This document shows, piece after piece, positions 19,083-27,237 of a DNA stretch of 43,514 nt. The notes below the pieces were generated by a model. The model ran no database searches, had not been told where the DNA came from, and was given only the letters and a program-made list of their open reading frames with translations. The stretch covers positions 1 through 43,514 of the forward strand of contig CAXTPG010000031.1 in assembly GCA_964246015.1 (NCBI GenBank), in the 5' to 3' direction. This DNA comes from JBBROS01 sp964246015 (lineage in GTDB: Bacteria > Pseudomonadota > Alphaproteobacteria > Acetobacterales > Acetobacteraceae). How positions within the stretch are numbered: the first letter of the stretch is position 1; the number at the start of each line of letters is the position of its first letter. The translations under genes and the position numbers were made by a program.

Positions 19083-22000
19083 ATGACCGCCACGATCGTC
19101 AGCTCGGGGCAGACCAGCAGCGGGCTGGTGACGGGGGCGGGCGACCAGGTCACGGTGGTTGCGGGCGGCAGGACGGTCAGCGGGACGGTGCCGGGGGGGC
19201 GACTGATGCTGTCGTCCGGGGGAACGGACAGCGGCACGGTGATCGGGTCGGGGGGCGTGCTCGTCCGGGACGGCAACGCGGTGACGGTCGGGACGACCGT
19301 GCTGTCGGGCGGGGCCATGACCGCGTCCGGGCAGGCGATCGGGGCGACGGTTTCGGTCGGCACGGTCGTGACGAGCCGGACTCAGTTCGGCGTCGTGCTT
19401 TCGGCGGGCGCGCAGCTGGACCTGGTGAGCGCCGCGGTGAACACGGGCGGGATCGCGCTGGTGGGCGCCGGCGGGCTCGCGACGGCGGCGACGATCGCGC
19501 GGGGCGGGCTGGTGTCCGCTGCGGGCGGGGGGTCCGCGGCGTCGAGCGTGATCGTGTCGGGCGGGGTGCAGCGGATCGGCTCGGGCGGGTCGGCCGCGTC
19601 CGCCACGGTGTCGTCCGGGGGGCTGGAGACGGTGGAGGCGGGTGGGGCCGCGTCCGGGACGAGCGTGCTGGGGATGCAGACGGTCTCGGGCTCGGGGGCC
19701 GTTGCCGTGGGCACGCTGGTCGGCGCCAGGGGGGTTGCGACGGCGATCTCGGGCGGGTCTATCGCGGGTGCGGTGGTGGTGTCGCTGGGGCAGCTTTCGG
19801 CCGGGTCGGGCGGGGTGGTGAGCGGGGCCGGCGTGCAGTCGGGCGGCACGTTGACGGTGTTCGGGAGCGCAAGCGGGACGGTGGCTTCGGCTGGCGGGGC
19901 GGTTGTGGTGCAGGCGGGCGGGGTCGCGTCGGGCACGGCGGTTTCGGGCAACCAGCAGATCAAGGCCGGGGGGATCGCGCGGGGGACGGTGGTCGCGTCG
20001 GCGGGGATCGAGCGGGTCAGCTCGGGCGGGGCCGCCTCGGCGACGGTCGTCTCGTTGGGTGGTTCGCAGCAGGTGAGCGCCGGGGCGACGGCGACGGGCG
20101 CGGTGGTGCTGGGCGCGCAAGTCGTCTCGGGCCTTGCGACGTCGAGCCTGGTGTCCAGCGGCGGGGTGCTGACGGTCGGGTCGACCGGGTCGGCGGTGGG
20201 GGCGCAGGTGTCCTCGGGCGGGAGCGCCGCGGTTGCGGCGGGCGGGGTGCTGGACGGCGCCGTCGCCTCGGGCGGGCGGGTCACGGTCGCGGCGACGGGG
20301 GCGGTCCGCGGCGGGCTGATCGTCGCGGGCGGGACGGAGACGGTGGCGCTGGGGGGGAGTGCCACCGACGAGACGGTGGGCAGCGGCGGGCTGCAGACGG
20401 TGCTGGGCAGCGCCGTGCGGACCGTGGTGTCCGCGGGGGGAAGGCTGGCGGTGTCCTCGGGCGGCCAGGCGTCGGCCGTGCGGGTGTCGGGCGGGATGGT
20501 CGACGTGCTGGTGGGGGCCGGCGCGGTGCTGGACGTCGCGGCGTCGGGCAGCGTGACGGTCGGGTCGGGCGCCACGCTGCAGGGCGACCTGGCGGGCGGG
20601 AGCGTGATCGTTTCGGGCGGGGGGGTCGTCAGCGGGTTGCGGCAGTCGGCGGGGCTGTTCGTGCTGAGCGGCACGCGGGTGACGGGGACCGACGTGGTCT
20701 CGACGATCGGGGCGGAGACGGTGTTCAGCGGGGCGACGCTGGCATCGGGCGTCGTGATGGTCGCGGTCAGCGCGCTGGTGTCGTCGGGCGGCACGCTGGT
20801 GGCGGGAAGCGGCGGGGCCGTGTCGGGCACGGTCGTCAGCACGGGCGGGGTGCTGACGCTGTCGGGCGGGGTCGCGAGCGGGACGCGGGTGCTGCTGGGG
20901 GGCACGGTGTCGGTCGGGGCGGGGACGCTTTCGGGGGGCACGGTGTCCAGCGGAGGCGCTGCCGTGCTGGCCAGCGCGGGGCTGCCGGGACTGGACCCGG
21001 CGACGGCGCTGGGCCTGGTCAGCCTGCGGGGCGCGACGGTCACGGTGATCCAGGCGCTGGACAGCGGGGGCACGGTGGGGGGGACGGAGTTCGTGTCCTC
21101 GGGCGGGCGCGTGTCCGGCGCCATCGTCAGTTCCGGTGGCGTGCTGCACGTGCGGGATGCGGGTCTGGCGGCGGCGGTGACGGTGATCGCCGGGGGGTCG
21201 CTGATCGTGTCGTCGGGTGGGGTGGCCGGCGGGGTGGTGGCGCGCGGGGCGGCGACGGTGTCGTCGGGCGGGGTGCTGAGCGGCGGGTCGGTCGAGACGG
21301 GCGGGGCGGTCGGAATCTCCGCGGGCGGGGTCGCGAGCGGGACGGTCGCGCTCAGCGGGGGCGTGCTGACGGTGCGGTTGGGCGGGTCGTTGTCGGGCGG
21401 GGGGGCTGCGGGCGGGTCGGCCGTGATCCTGGCCGGGGGGTCGGCGTCGATGATCTCCGCGGTGAGCGGCGGGGTCGTGCTGACGGCGGCGAGCTTCACC
21501 GGGCTGGTGGTTTCGGGGGGGCGGGCCGTCGTGTCGTCGGGGGCGACGGTGGTCAGCGCCAGCATCGATGCCGGGTCGGCGACGGTGTCGAGCGGGGGGC
21601 GGATGTCGGGGGCGGTGGTCGGGTCTGGCGGGGTGCTGACGGTTGTCGCGGGCGTCGTGTCGGGCGCGTCGGTCACCAGCTCAACCCTCGCGATGACGCG
21701 GGCGAGCGTTGTCAGCGGGATCGCGTTCGGGGCCGGGGCGACGCTGGACGTGATCGACATCACGTACACGTCGGCGCTGACGATCAACCTGATCACGGGA
21801 AACCTGCTGCGGATCAACAATGGCGGCACCGTCCTGGCGACGGTGGGGTTGGTCGGGGATTACACGGGGCAGTTCTTCCATCTGACCGATGGGGGTGCCG
21901 CGGGGACGCTGGCGACGGCGAACGGGGTGCCGTGCTTCTGTCCGGGGACGCTGATCGGGGTGCCGGGCGGGGAGCGGGCGGTGGAGGCGCTGCGGGTCGG

Positions 22001-22457
22001 GGACCTGGTCTCGACCGTGTCCGGTGCGGCGCGGGCGGTGCGGTGGATCGGGCGGCGGTCCTATGCGGCGCGGTTCGTCCCGGACGAGGTCCGGCCTGTC
22101 GTGATCGGGGCGGGGGCGCTGGGCGGCGGTTTGCCGCGGCGGCCGTTGCGGGTGTCGCCGCTGCACGCGCTGCTGCTGGACGGGGTGCTGGTGCCCGCGA
22201 TGCACCTGGTCGATGGCGTGGGCATCGTGCAGGAGGGGCCGGGGCGGGACGTGTCGTATCTGCATCTGGAGCTGGACAGCCACGACGTGGTGTTGGCGGA
22301 GGGTGCGGCGGCGGAGACGTTCGTCGATGACGGGTCCCGCGGGTTGTTCCAGGCTGGCGCGGGGGTGGCGGCGGCGGCGGGGCCCCCATGCGCACCGCGG
22401 GTGGAGCATGGGTGGACGCTGGACGCGATCCGGCGGCGGATCAGCCGCGCCGCGTGA
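19083..22457 (+). CDS. AIDA-type beta-solenoid repeat protein with C-terminal Hint domain
   Basis: 1124-aa protein. Residues 1 to about 890 are dozens of imperfect repeats of about 15-20 residues rich in VSSGG, ASGT and GGVxxV, the passenger strand-loop-strand (AIDA) pattern that folds as a right-handed beta-solenoid. A linker (DVIDITYTSALTINLITG, GDYTGQFFHL) leads to a Hint_2-type domain starting at Cys951 (CFCPGTLI), with RVGDLVSTVSG, the SPLH block (His1028), HLELDSHDVVLAEG (His1067) and ETFVDD. No Sec signal and no autotransporter barrel are present, so export and anchoring must work some other way. The Hint fold can self-cleave at its first Cys in hedgehog and inteins; whether this one does is unknown. 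It overlaps convergent folD by 17 bp. The start ATG 19083 has no strong ribosome-binding site. Confidence 0.9.
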   Translation: MTATIVSSGQTSSGLVTGAGDQVTVVAGGRTVSGTVPGGRLMLSSGGTDSGTVIGSGGVLVRDGNAVTVGTTVLSGGAMTASGQAIGATVSVGTVVTSRTQFGVVLSAGAQLDLVSAAVNTGGIALVGAGGLATAATIARGGLVSAAGGGSAASSVIVSGGVQRIGSGGSAASATVSSGGLETVEAGGAASGTSVLGMQTVSGSGAVAVGTLVGARGVATAISGGSIAGAVVVSLGQLSAGSGGVVSGAGVQSGGTLTVFGSASGTVASAGGAVVVQAGGVASGTAVSGNQQIKAGGIARGTVVASAGIERVSSGGAASATVVSLGGSQQVSAGATATGAVVLGAQVVSGLATSSLVSSGGVLTVGSTGSAVGAQVSSGGSAAVAAGGVLDGAVASGGRVTVAATGAVRGGLIVAGGTETVALGGSATDETVGSGGLQTVLGSAVRTVVSAGGRLAVSSGGQASAVRVSGGMVDVLVGAGAVLDVAASGSVTVGSGATLQGDLAGGSVIVSGGGVVSGLRQSAGLFVLSGTRVTGTDVVSTIGAETVFSGATLASGVVMVAVSALVSSGGTLVAGSGGAVSGTVVSTGGVLTLSGGVASGTRVLLGGTVSVGAGTLSGGTVSSGGAAVLASAGLPGLDPATALGLVSLRGATVTVIQALDSGGTVGGTEFVSSGGRVSGAIVSSGGVLHVRDAGLAAAVTVIAGGSLIVSSGGVAGGVVARGAATVSSGGVLSGGSVETGGAVGISAGGVASGTVALSGGVLTVRLGGSLSGGGAAGGSAVILAGGSASMISAVSGGVVLTAASFTGLVVSGGRAVVSSGATVVSASIDAGSATVSSGGRMSGAVVGSGGVLTVVAGVVSGASVTSSTLAMTRASVVSGIAFGAGATLDVIDITYTSALTINLITGNLLRINNGGTVLATVGLVGDYTGQFFHLTDGGAAGTLATANGVPCFCPGTLIGVPGGERAVEALRVGDLVSTVSGAARAVRWIGRRSYAARFVPDEVRPVVIGAGALGGGLPRRPLRVSPLHALLLDGVLVPAMHLVDGVGIVQEGPGRDVSYLHLELDSHDVVLAEGAAAETFVDDGSRGLFQAGAGVAAAAGPPCAPRVEHGWTLDAIRRRISRAA

Positions 22458-23283
22458 TGGCGGCGTTCAGGGTGTTTTCCAGCAGGCAGGCGATGGTCAT
22501 GGGGCCGACGCCGCCGGGGACGGGGGTGATGGCGCCGGCGACCTCCGCGCATTCGGCGTAGGCGCAGTCGCCGACCAGGCGCCCGTCCGCGAGGCGGTTG
22601 ATGCCGACGTCGATGACGGCGGCGCCGGGCTGGATCCACGCGCCGCGGACCATCTCGGGCCTGCCGACGGCGGCGACGAGGATGTCGGCGCGGCGGCATT
22701 CGGCGGCGATGTCCCGGGTGCGGGAGTGAAGGATGGTGACGGTGGCGTCGGCGGCGAGGAGGAGGGCGGCCATGGGCTTGCCGACGATGGCGGAGCGGCC
22801 GAGGACGACGGCGCGGGCGCCGCGGAGCGGGATGTCGGCGGCGGCGAGGAGCTTCATGACGCCGGTGGGGGTGCAGGGGGCGAGGACGGCGAGGCCGTCA
22901 TGGAGGCGGCCGACGTTCCGGGGGTGGAAGCCGTCGACGTCCTTCGCGGGGTCGATGGCCTCGATGACGTCGCGTTGGCTGAAACCGGGGGGAAGGGGGA
23001 ACTGGACGAGGATGCCGTCGACGCCGGGGTCGCGGTTGAGGCGGTCGATGATGGCGAGGAGTTCGGCCTGGGGGGTCGTGGCGGGGAGGCGGATGGTCTG
23101 TGCGCGGAGCCCGGCGTCCTGTGCGGCGCGGTCCTTGTTGCGGACGTAGACGGCGCTGGCGGGGTCTTCGCCGACGAGGACGACGACGAGGCCGGGCTGG
23201 TAGGCGAGCGTGGCTGCGCGCGCGGCGACGCTTGCGCGCAGGGCGGCGGCGACGGCCTTGCCGTCGATGATGCGGGCCGTCAT
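22441..23283 (-). CDS. folD: Bifunctional methylenetetrahydrofolate dehydrogenase / cyclohydrolase
   Basis: 280-aa FolD, interconverting 5,10-methylene- and 10-formyl-tetrahydrofolate with NADP. Catalytic Lys50 lies in YVRNKDRAA; other signatures are GDGILVQFPLPP-type VDGILVQFPLP, DPAKDVDGFHPRNVG, CTPTGVMKLL, the nucleotide site VVLGRSAIVGKPMAALLL and the C-terminal PVPGGVGPMTIACLLENT. It is four bases downstream of the YggT gene on the same strand. Its 3' end overlaps the Hint gene by 17 bp with no room for a terminator between them. Confidence 0.97.
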   Translation of the reverse strand: MTARIIDGKAVAAALRASVAARAATLAYQPGLVVVLVGEDPASAVYVRNKDRAAQDAGLRAQTIRLPATTPQAELLAIIDRLNRDPGVDGILVQFPLPPGFSQRDVIEAIDPAKDVDGFHPRNVGRLHDGLAVLAPCTPTGVMKLLAAADIPLRGARAVVLGRSAIVGKPMAALLLAADATVTILHSRTRDIAAECRRADILVAAVGRPEMVRGAWIQPGAAVIDVGINRLADGRLVGDCAYAECAEVAGAITPVPGGVGPMTIACLLENTLNAAITRRG

Positions 23284-23287
23284 GGGG

Positions 23288-23602
23288 TCAGATGAAGGTC
23301 CAGGTGCCGAAGACGAGGCCGCGGTAGAGGGTCGCGAGGAGGGGGCGGGCGACGTATTGCAGCAGCAGGATGACGACGATGGGGCTGAGGTCGATGTTGC
23401 CGAAGCCGGGGAGGATGTTGCGGACGGGGCGGAGGATGGGTTCGGTGACGCGGAACAGGAAGTCGCCGATGGTCCAGACCAGGCGGTTGCGGGTGTCGAG
23501 GATTCCGAATGCGGCGAGCATGCTGAAGACGGCGGCGAGGATGAGCGCCCAGATGAACAGTCCGATGACGGCGTTGAGCAGTTCGAAGATGGCGGTGAGC
23601 AC
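23288..23602 (-). CDS. YggT family membrane protein
   Basis: 104-aa integral membrane protein with two hydrophobic segments (AVIGLFIWALILAAVFSMLAAF and IVVILLLQYVARPLLATLY) joined by the YggT signature FLFRVTEPILRPVRNILP. The family has linked roles in envelope homeostasis and osmotic shock tolerance, but no known reaction. GTG 23602 is chosen because it gives the usual family length of about 100 residues and a hydrophobic start; longer in-frame starts would add a Pro-rich tail that does not fit. Likely co-transcribed with folD. Confidence 0.88.
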   Translation of the reverse strand: MLTAIFELLNAVIGLFIWALILAAVFSMLAAFGILDTRNRLVWTIGDFLFRVTEPILRPVRNILPGFGNIDLSPIVVILLLQYVARPLLATLYRGLVFGTWTFI

Positions 23603-23708
23603 CGGTGGGGCCTCCTGGGACGGGGCGGACCCTAGCCATGCGTTTGACGCGGTGCAACCGGGGTTGACGCGCGGGGGCCGGATCAGCATTGTCCGCCGCC
23701 TGCACGGC

Positions 23709-23784
23709 GGGGCTGTAGCTCAGTTGGGAGAGCGCCTCGTTCGCAATGAGGAGGTCAGCGGTTCGATCCCGCTCAGCTCCACCA
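23709..23784 (+). tRNA. tRNA-Ala (anticodon CGC)
   Basis: 76 nt including encoded CCA. Acceptor GGGGCTG/CAGCTCC (one G-T), D-stem GCTC/GAGC, anticodon stem CCTCG/TGAGG with loop TTCGCAA (CGC), T-arm AGCGG-TTCGATC-CCGCT. This CGC isoacceptor reads GCG, the dominant Ala codon of plus-strand genes here. A 7-bp inverted repeat CCGCCGT/ACGGCGG (23786-23823) follows. Confidence 0.97.
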
Positions 23785-23809
23785 TCCGCCGTGTGTTCTG
23801 CAATCAGCG

Positions 23810-24982
23810 TCAATGGACGGCGGCGGCCATGGGCGCCGGGGCGCCCGGGTGGACCGCGTCGCCCTGGAACAGGCCGATGCCTGCGCCGATGCCCCACCGC
23901 AACGCATCCGGCCCGTTCACGCGGGCGAGGACCCAGCGGGTGGTGCCGGCCTGGAGCGCCGCCGGGTCCAGCCCGGCCATCGAGGAGTCCCAGCGCAGCT
24001 CGGCGAAATCGACGTCGAGGGCGGGGATGTCGAGCACCGGCAGGATGGAGGGGGAGAGGTCCCGCAGCAGCACGCGGTAGCCGCGGGCGCGGGCGAAAGC
24101 GCGGGCGAAGCGGTAGGCGGGCAGGTCGCCCATGACGTCGGCGGGGTGAAGGTCGAGCACGGCGTGACCGCGCATCGCGGCGGGGAGGGCGGCGTCGAAG
24201 CGGAGGAACTCGGGCGAGAGGATGCCGCCGACGTTGAGGTTGAGGCTGAAGGGGCCCGCGCCCCGCAGCTCCGCCGGGGAGGAGAGCAGGGCCAGCATGC
24301 GCCGGTCGAGGACGCGGGTGAGGCGGCGGAACAGCCAGGGTTCGGCATAGGGGTTCCGGCCGGGGGAGAGTTCGGCCATCAGCTCGTCGATGCTGAGGAA
24401 GCGGGTCTCCCAGGCGGGGGTGAAGGTGGAGGCGCCCACGCGGCACACCGTGCGGCGGCGGGTGAAGCGGGCGACGCTTGCGGTGGCGAGCTGGGCCTCC
24501 ATGGCCTCGATGGCGCGGGGGTCGAGCGGCGGCAACGGGGCGGGGGGGGTGCGGGGCGCGGCGGCGTCGTGTTCGCGTTCCTCGGCCGGGGTGGCGCTGC
24601 TGGCGACGGCGAGGAGGGCGGCGCCGTCGCGCGGAAGCTCGAACAGGCGGGCGAGTTCGGGCATGGAGGGGGCGTCGAGCGGGGCGTCCTGCAGCAGTTC
24701 CTCGAGCGAGTCGAGGGCCTGGCGGAGGCGTTCGGGCGCCTCGCCACGCCAACTGATGGCGAGGCGGTCATGGGCGAGGTCGTAGCGGCGGGCGCGGTCG
24801 GCGCCGCCCAGCGGCTCCATGGCGTCTCGCGCGAGGCTGAGGTGGTGGGGGCGGGAGAGCCGGGGCGGCAGGAGGTCGGTGCGCAGGAGCAGGACCCGCC
24901 GGGGGACGCCGGAGACCGAGCAGTCACGCACCAGCGTGGTGAGTGCGAGGAGGCCGGGGGGGTGGTCGAGCCTGGTCGTCAT
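23810..24982 (-). CDS. Degenerate EAL-domain-like protein 1
   Basis: 390-aa protein. An N-terminal region of unknown fold (residues 1-170) is followed by a C-terminal half resembling an EAL phosphodiesterase fold: AWETRFLSIDELMAEL, PWLFRRLTRVLDRRMLALL, FSLNLNVGGILSPEFLRF, DLHPADVM, DVDFAELRWD, VLARVNGPDALRWGIGAGIGLFQGD. The catalytic ExL motif, the metal-binding Asp pair and the catalytic Lys cannot be found, so hydrolysis of cyclic di-GMP is unlikely. It may bind a ligand or partner instead. Its ATG overlaps the stop codon of the second such gene (ATGA at 24979-24982), so the two are translationally coupled and may form a heteromer. Confidence 0.7.
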   Translation of the reverse strand: MTTRLDHPPGLLALTTLVRDCSVSGVPRRVLLLRTDLLPPRLSRPHHLSLARDAMEPLGGADRARRYDLAHDRLAISWRGEAPERLRQALDSLEELLQDAPLDAPSMPELARLFELPRDGAALLAVASSATPAEEREHDAAAPRTPPAPLPPLDPRAIEAMEAQLATASVARFTRRRTVCRVGASTFTPAWETRFLSIDELMAELSPGRNPYAEPWLFRRLTRVLDRRMLALLSSPAELRGAGPFSLNLNVGGILSPEFLRFDAALPAAMRGHAVLDLHPADVMGDLPAYRFARAFARARGYRVLLRDLSPSILPVLDIPALDVDFAELRWDSSMAGLDPAALQAGTTRWVLARVNGPDALRWGIGAGIGLFQGDAVHPGAPAPMAAAVH

Positions 24983-26274
24983 GCGGTGGCGCGCGCGGGG
25001 GCGGCGAGGTCGAGCAGGGGCAGGTTCGCGCATTCGGCGCGGACGGTCGATCCGGCCGAGGCCGCGCGGACGGAGCAGCGGCGCAGGGTGCAGTTCTGGC
25101 CCTGGCCGCAGGCGCGCAGGCGCTCGGCCGCCAGGATCTGGTCGACGTAGTAGCCCTGGAAGCGCTGGATGCCGTGGCCCATGCCCCAGGCGAGAGCGGC
25201 TTCGCTTTCGGCACGGTGGAGCACGACGCGATTGGCGCCGACGCGGGCGATGGCGGCGCGAAGTCCGGCGCCGGCGTCGACCATGGCTGGCGACCAGTTG
25301 AGCTTCAGCAGATCGGCCTTCAGGGCCGCGGGCGCGGTGATGAGCATGGCATGGTGGGTCACGCCGTCGAGCACCAGGCGCATGCGGGCGAGTTTGACGC
25401 GCTCGCGGGCGAGGACGAAGAGTTTCGGGTCGGCGAAGACCTCGACATAGGCAACTTCGATCGCGAGGCGGAGGCCGTCGGCGATGGGCTGCCGGCAGGC
25501 CTCGGCCAGGGCTGCGAACTTGTCGGACATGATCCCGGTGAGGGAGAGGTTCACGTGCAGGGCCGCGAGGTCGAGCCCGCCGCTGAGCACGCCGGCCCCG
25601 GGGATGTCGGTCAGGAGGGTGTCGAGCATCCGGCGGTCGAGCTGCGCCATGAGGTGGTTGAACAGGAAAGGGTCGGCCTGGGCCTGGCCGGCGGCGGCGA
25701 TCCGGGCCTCGAGCGCGGCGGTGGAGATCGCGACCTCGCGGTAGATGGGCGTCATGGGCGGGGTCTGTCCGAGTTGCAGCAGGACGGCGGTCTGGCGGTG
25801 CATCAGCTCGTGCAGGGGGGCCACCTGGACCAGCTCGTCCATCCGGGCGATGGCGCCGGCGCTGGCCTGGGGTTCGGGCGCGGGCACGGCCTGGCCGCCG
25901 TCGGTGACCCGGGCGTGAACGTATTCGAGCGCGGCGATGCCGTCATCGGGCAGGGGCCACAGGCTGCGGAGCGTTGCGGGGTTGGGTGTATCGGCCTGGA
26001 AGAGGCGGGTGATGAGGCCTGACGCGCCCTCCCCACGGTCGGACGGGCGGAAGAGCAGCGCCATGTCGCCGTTGGCGAGGGCGAAGAGCTGGCCGTTGCC
26101 GCGGGCGGCCGCATCCTCGAGCACCGCGGCGGCGACGCGGCGGTGGTGGGCGCGGGGGCCCGGCGGGGGGATGCGGGAGAGGTGGAGGGCGAGCAGCATC
26201 CAGCCTGGCTTGTTGCCGGCCTGGCGCAGGATGCGGGCGACACCGTCGAGCAACTGCCGCTCGGCATGCAGCAC
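24979..26274 (-). CDS. Degenerate EAL-domain-like protein 2
   Basis: 431-aa protein with a similar layout. The N-terminal region (about 1-165) contains LLALHLSRIPPPGPRAHHRRVAAAV and FALANGDMALLF, reminiscent of a degenerate GGDEF-like fold. The EAL-like C-terminus (IYREVAIST, LFNHLMAQLDRRMLDTLL, LHVNLSLTGIMS, IEVAYVEVF, LVLDGVTHH, ALAWGMGHGIQRFQGYYVD) ends with the QGYY typical of EAL domains. The catalytic ExL and DDF(G) motifs are replaced (YREVA and LDGVT). A Cys-rich tail follows (RACGQGQNCTLRRCSV). The only ordinary start in the open frame is GTG 26274; the ribosome-binding site is weak, so the N-terminus is uncertain. It is divergent from the phosphatase gene. Confidence 0.72.
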   Translation of the reverse strand: MLHAERQLLDGVARILRQAGNKPGWMLLALHLSRIPPPGPRAHHRRVAAAVLEDAAARGNGQLFALANGDMALLFRPSDRGEGASGLITRLFQADTPNPATLRSLWPLPDDGIAALEYVHARVTDGGQAVPAPEPQASAGAIARMDELVQVAPLHELMHRQTAVLLQLGQTPPMTPIYREVAISTAALEARIAAAGQAQADPFLFNHLMAQLDRRMLDTLLTDIPGAGVLSGGLDLAALHVNLSLTGIMSDKFAALAEACRQPIADGLRLAIEVAYVEVFADPKLFVLARERVKLARMRLVLDGVTHHAMLITAPAALKADLLKLNWSPAMVDAGAGLRAAIARVGANRVVLHRAESEAALAWGMGHGIQRFQGYYVDQILAAERLRACGQGQNCTLRRCSVRAASAGSTVRAECANLPLLDLAAPARATA

Positions 26275-26358
26275 GGCGGTGTCTGGCGCGGTCGCCTTGG
26301 CTTCGGCTGCACGATTCAGTGTCGTCGCCCCCGGTTGAAGGCGCTAGTCTGTCCCGGG

Positions 26359-27093
26359 ATGGTGGATAAGGCGTTAAACCCGGGTCCGCGGCTGCCGGTG
26401 GGGCGGCGCGTCTATGTCGTCGGCGACGTGCACGGGCATCGCGATCGGCTGGAGCGGGTGCATGCCCGGATCCGCGCAGACCTGCACCACCGTCCCGTGG
26501 AGTCGCCGCTGCTGGTGCATCTGGGCGACCTGATCGATCGGGGGCCGGATTCGGCGGGGTGCGTCGGGCTTCTGGCTGCCGGGCCGCCGATCCGGGGGGT
26601 GCCGACGATCAACCTGATGGGCAACCATGAGTGGATGTTGCTGGCTGCGTTGACGTCGGACAAGTACGACGATGCCGCTCGGTGGCTGGACAATGGCGGG
26701 GCGGAGACGCTCTGGAGTTGGGGGCTGAAGTCGAGCACGCGGCCGCCGGAGTGGCTGGCGGCGATCCCGCCGGCGCATCTGGTGTTCCTGCGGGATTTGC
26801 GGCGGACGCATGTGCTGGGCGGGTACTTGTTCGTGCATGCCGGGGTGCGGCCGGGGGTGCGGCTGGACAAGCAGCGGGAGACGGACCTGCTGTGGATCCG
26901 CGAGTCGTTCTTGAACTGGGAGGGTGTGATGCTGCCGGAAGCGCCGGAGCGGGTGATCGTGCACGGGCATACGCCGGTCGAGGCGCCGGTTCTCAAGTCG
27001 AACCGGATCGGGCTCGATACCGGCGCGGGCAAGGGGGGGCCGTTGACATGCGCGGTGCTTGAGGGGGACCGGGTGGGATTGTTCCAGGGATAG
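26359..27093 (+). CDS. Metallophosphoesterase, PP2A-like serine/threonine phosphatase family
   Basis: 244-aa phosphoesterase with all motifs of the calcineurin-like PPP family: GDVHG (residues 22-26), GDLIDRG (56-62), GNHE (88-91), VHAG and HGHTPVE. It would hydrolyse phosphoserine/threonine or dinucleoside polyphosphates with a dinuclear metal centre; ApaH/PrpE-type relatives share this architecture. Divergently transcribed from the degenerate EAL pair across an 84-bp gap. Confidence 0.93.
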   Translation: MVDKALNPGPRLPVGRRVYVVGDVHGHRDRLERVHARIRADLHHRPVESPLLVHLGDLIDRGPDSAGCVGLLAAGPPIRGVPTINLMGNHEWMLLAALTSDKYDDAARWLDNGGAETLWSWGLKSSTRPPEWLAAIPPAHLVFLRDLRRTHVLGGYLFVHAGVRPGVRLDKQRETDLLWIRESFLNWEGVMLPEAPERVIVHGHTPVEAPVLKSNRIGLDTGAGKGGPLTCAVLEGDRVGLFQG

Positions 27094-27143
27094 GGTTATT
27101 GCTGGACGAGGGGCGTGCGGGACTTGGGGCTTGTGCTTGGACT

Positions 27144-27172
27144 GGTGGGTTGGAAGGGCAACCCACCCTACG
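27144..27172. repeat. Interspersed repeat family A, copy 2
   Basis: GGTGGGTT (27144-27151), 8-nt spacer, AACCCACC (27160-27167), then CTACG. A perfect 8-bp stem located 50 bp after the phosphatase stop and before hldE, where it could act as a terminator of the first or a leader hairpin of the second. Confidence 0.78.
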
Positions 27173-27237
27173 AGGTGGGTGGGGTTGTGGGCCTGATTGG
27201 CTTGCAAGGCGGTGCGGGGGCGGCTAGCCCTGTCGGG

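Noticed and set aside
18351..21149. A long minus-strand open frame (932 codons) across the hydrolase and Hint genes
   Set aside because: Composition is Arg/Ala/Pro/His-rich without any domain, and it is antisense to a clear repeat protein. It is open only because GC-rich DNA has few stop codons.
19083..21900. Possible CRISPR array or satellite in the repeat-rich GGCGGG region
   Set aside because: Repeats are imperfect, in frame and vary in spacing. They encode a beta-solenoid pattern, with no constant repeat or unique spacers.
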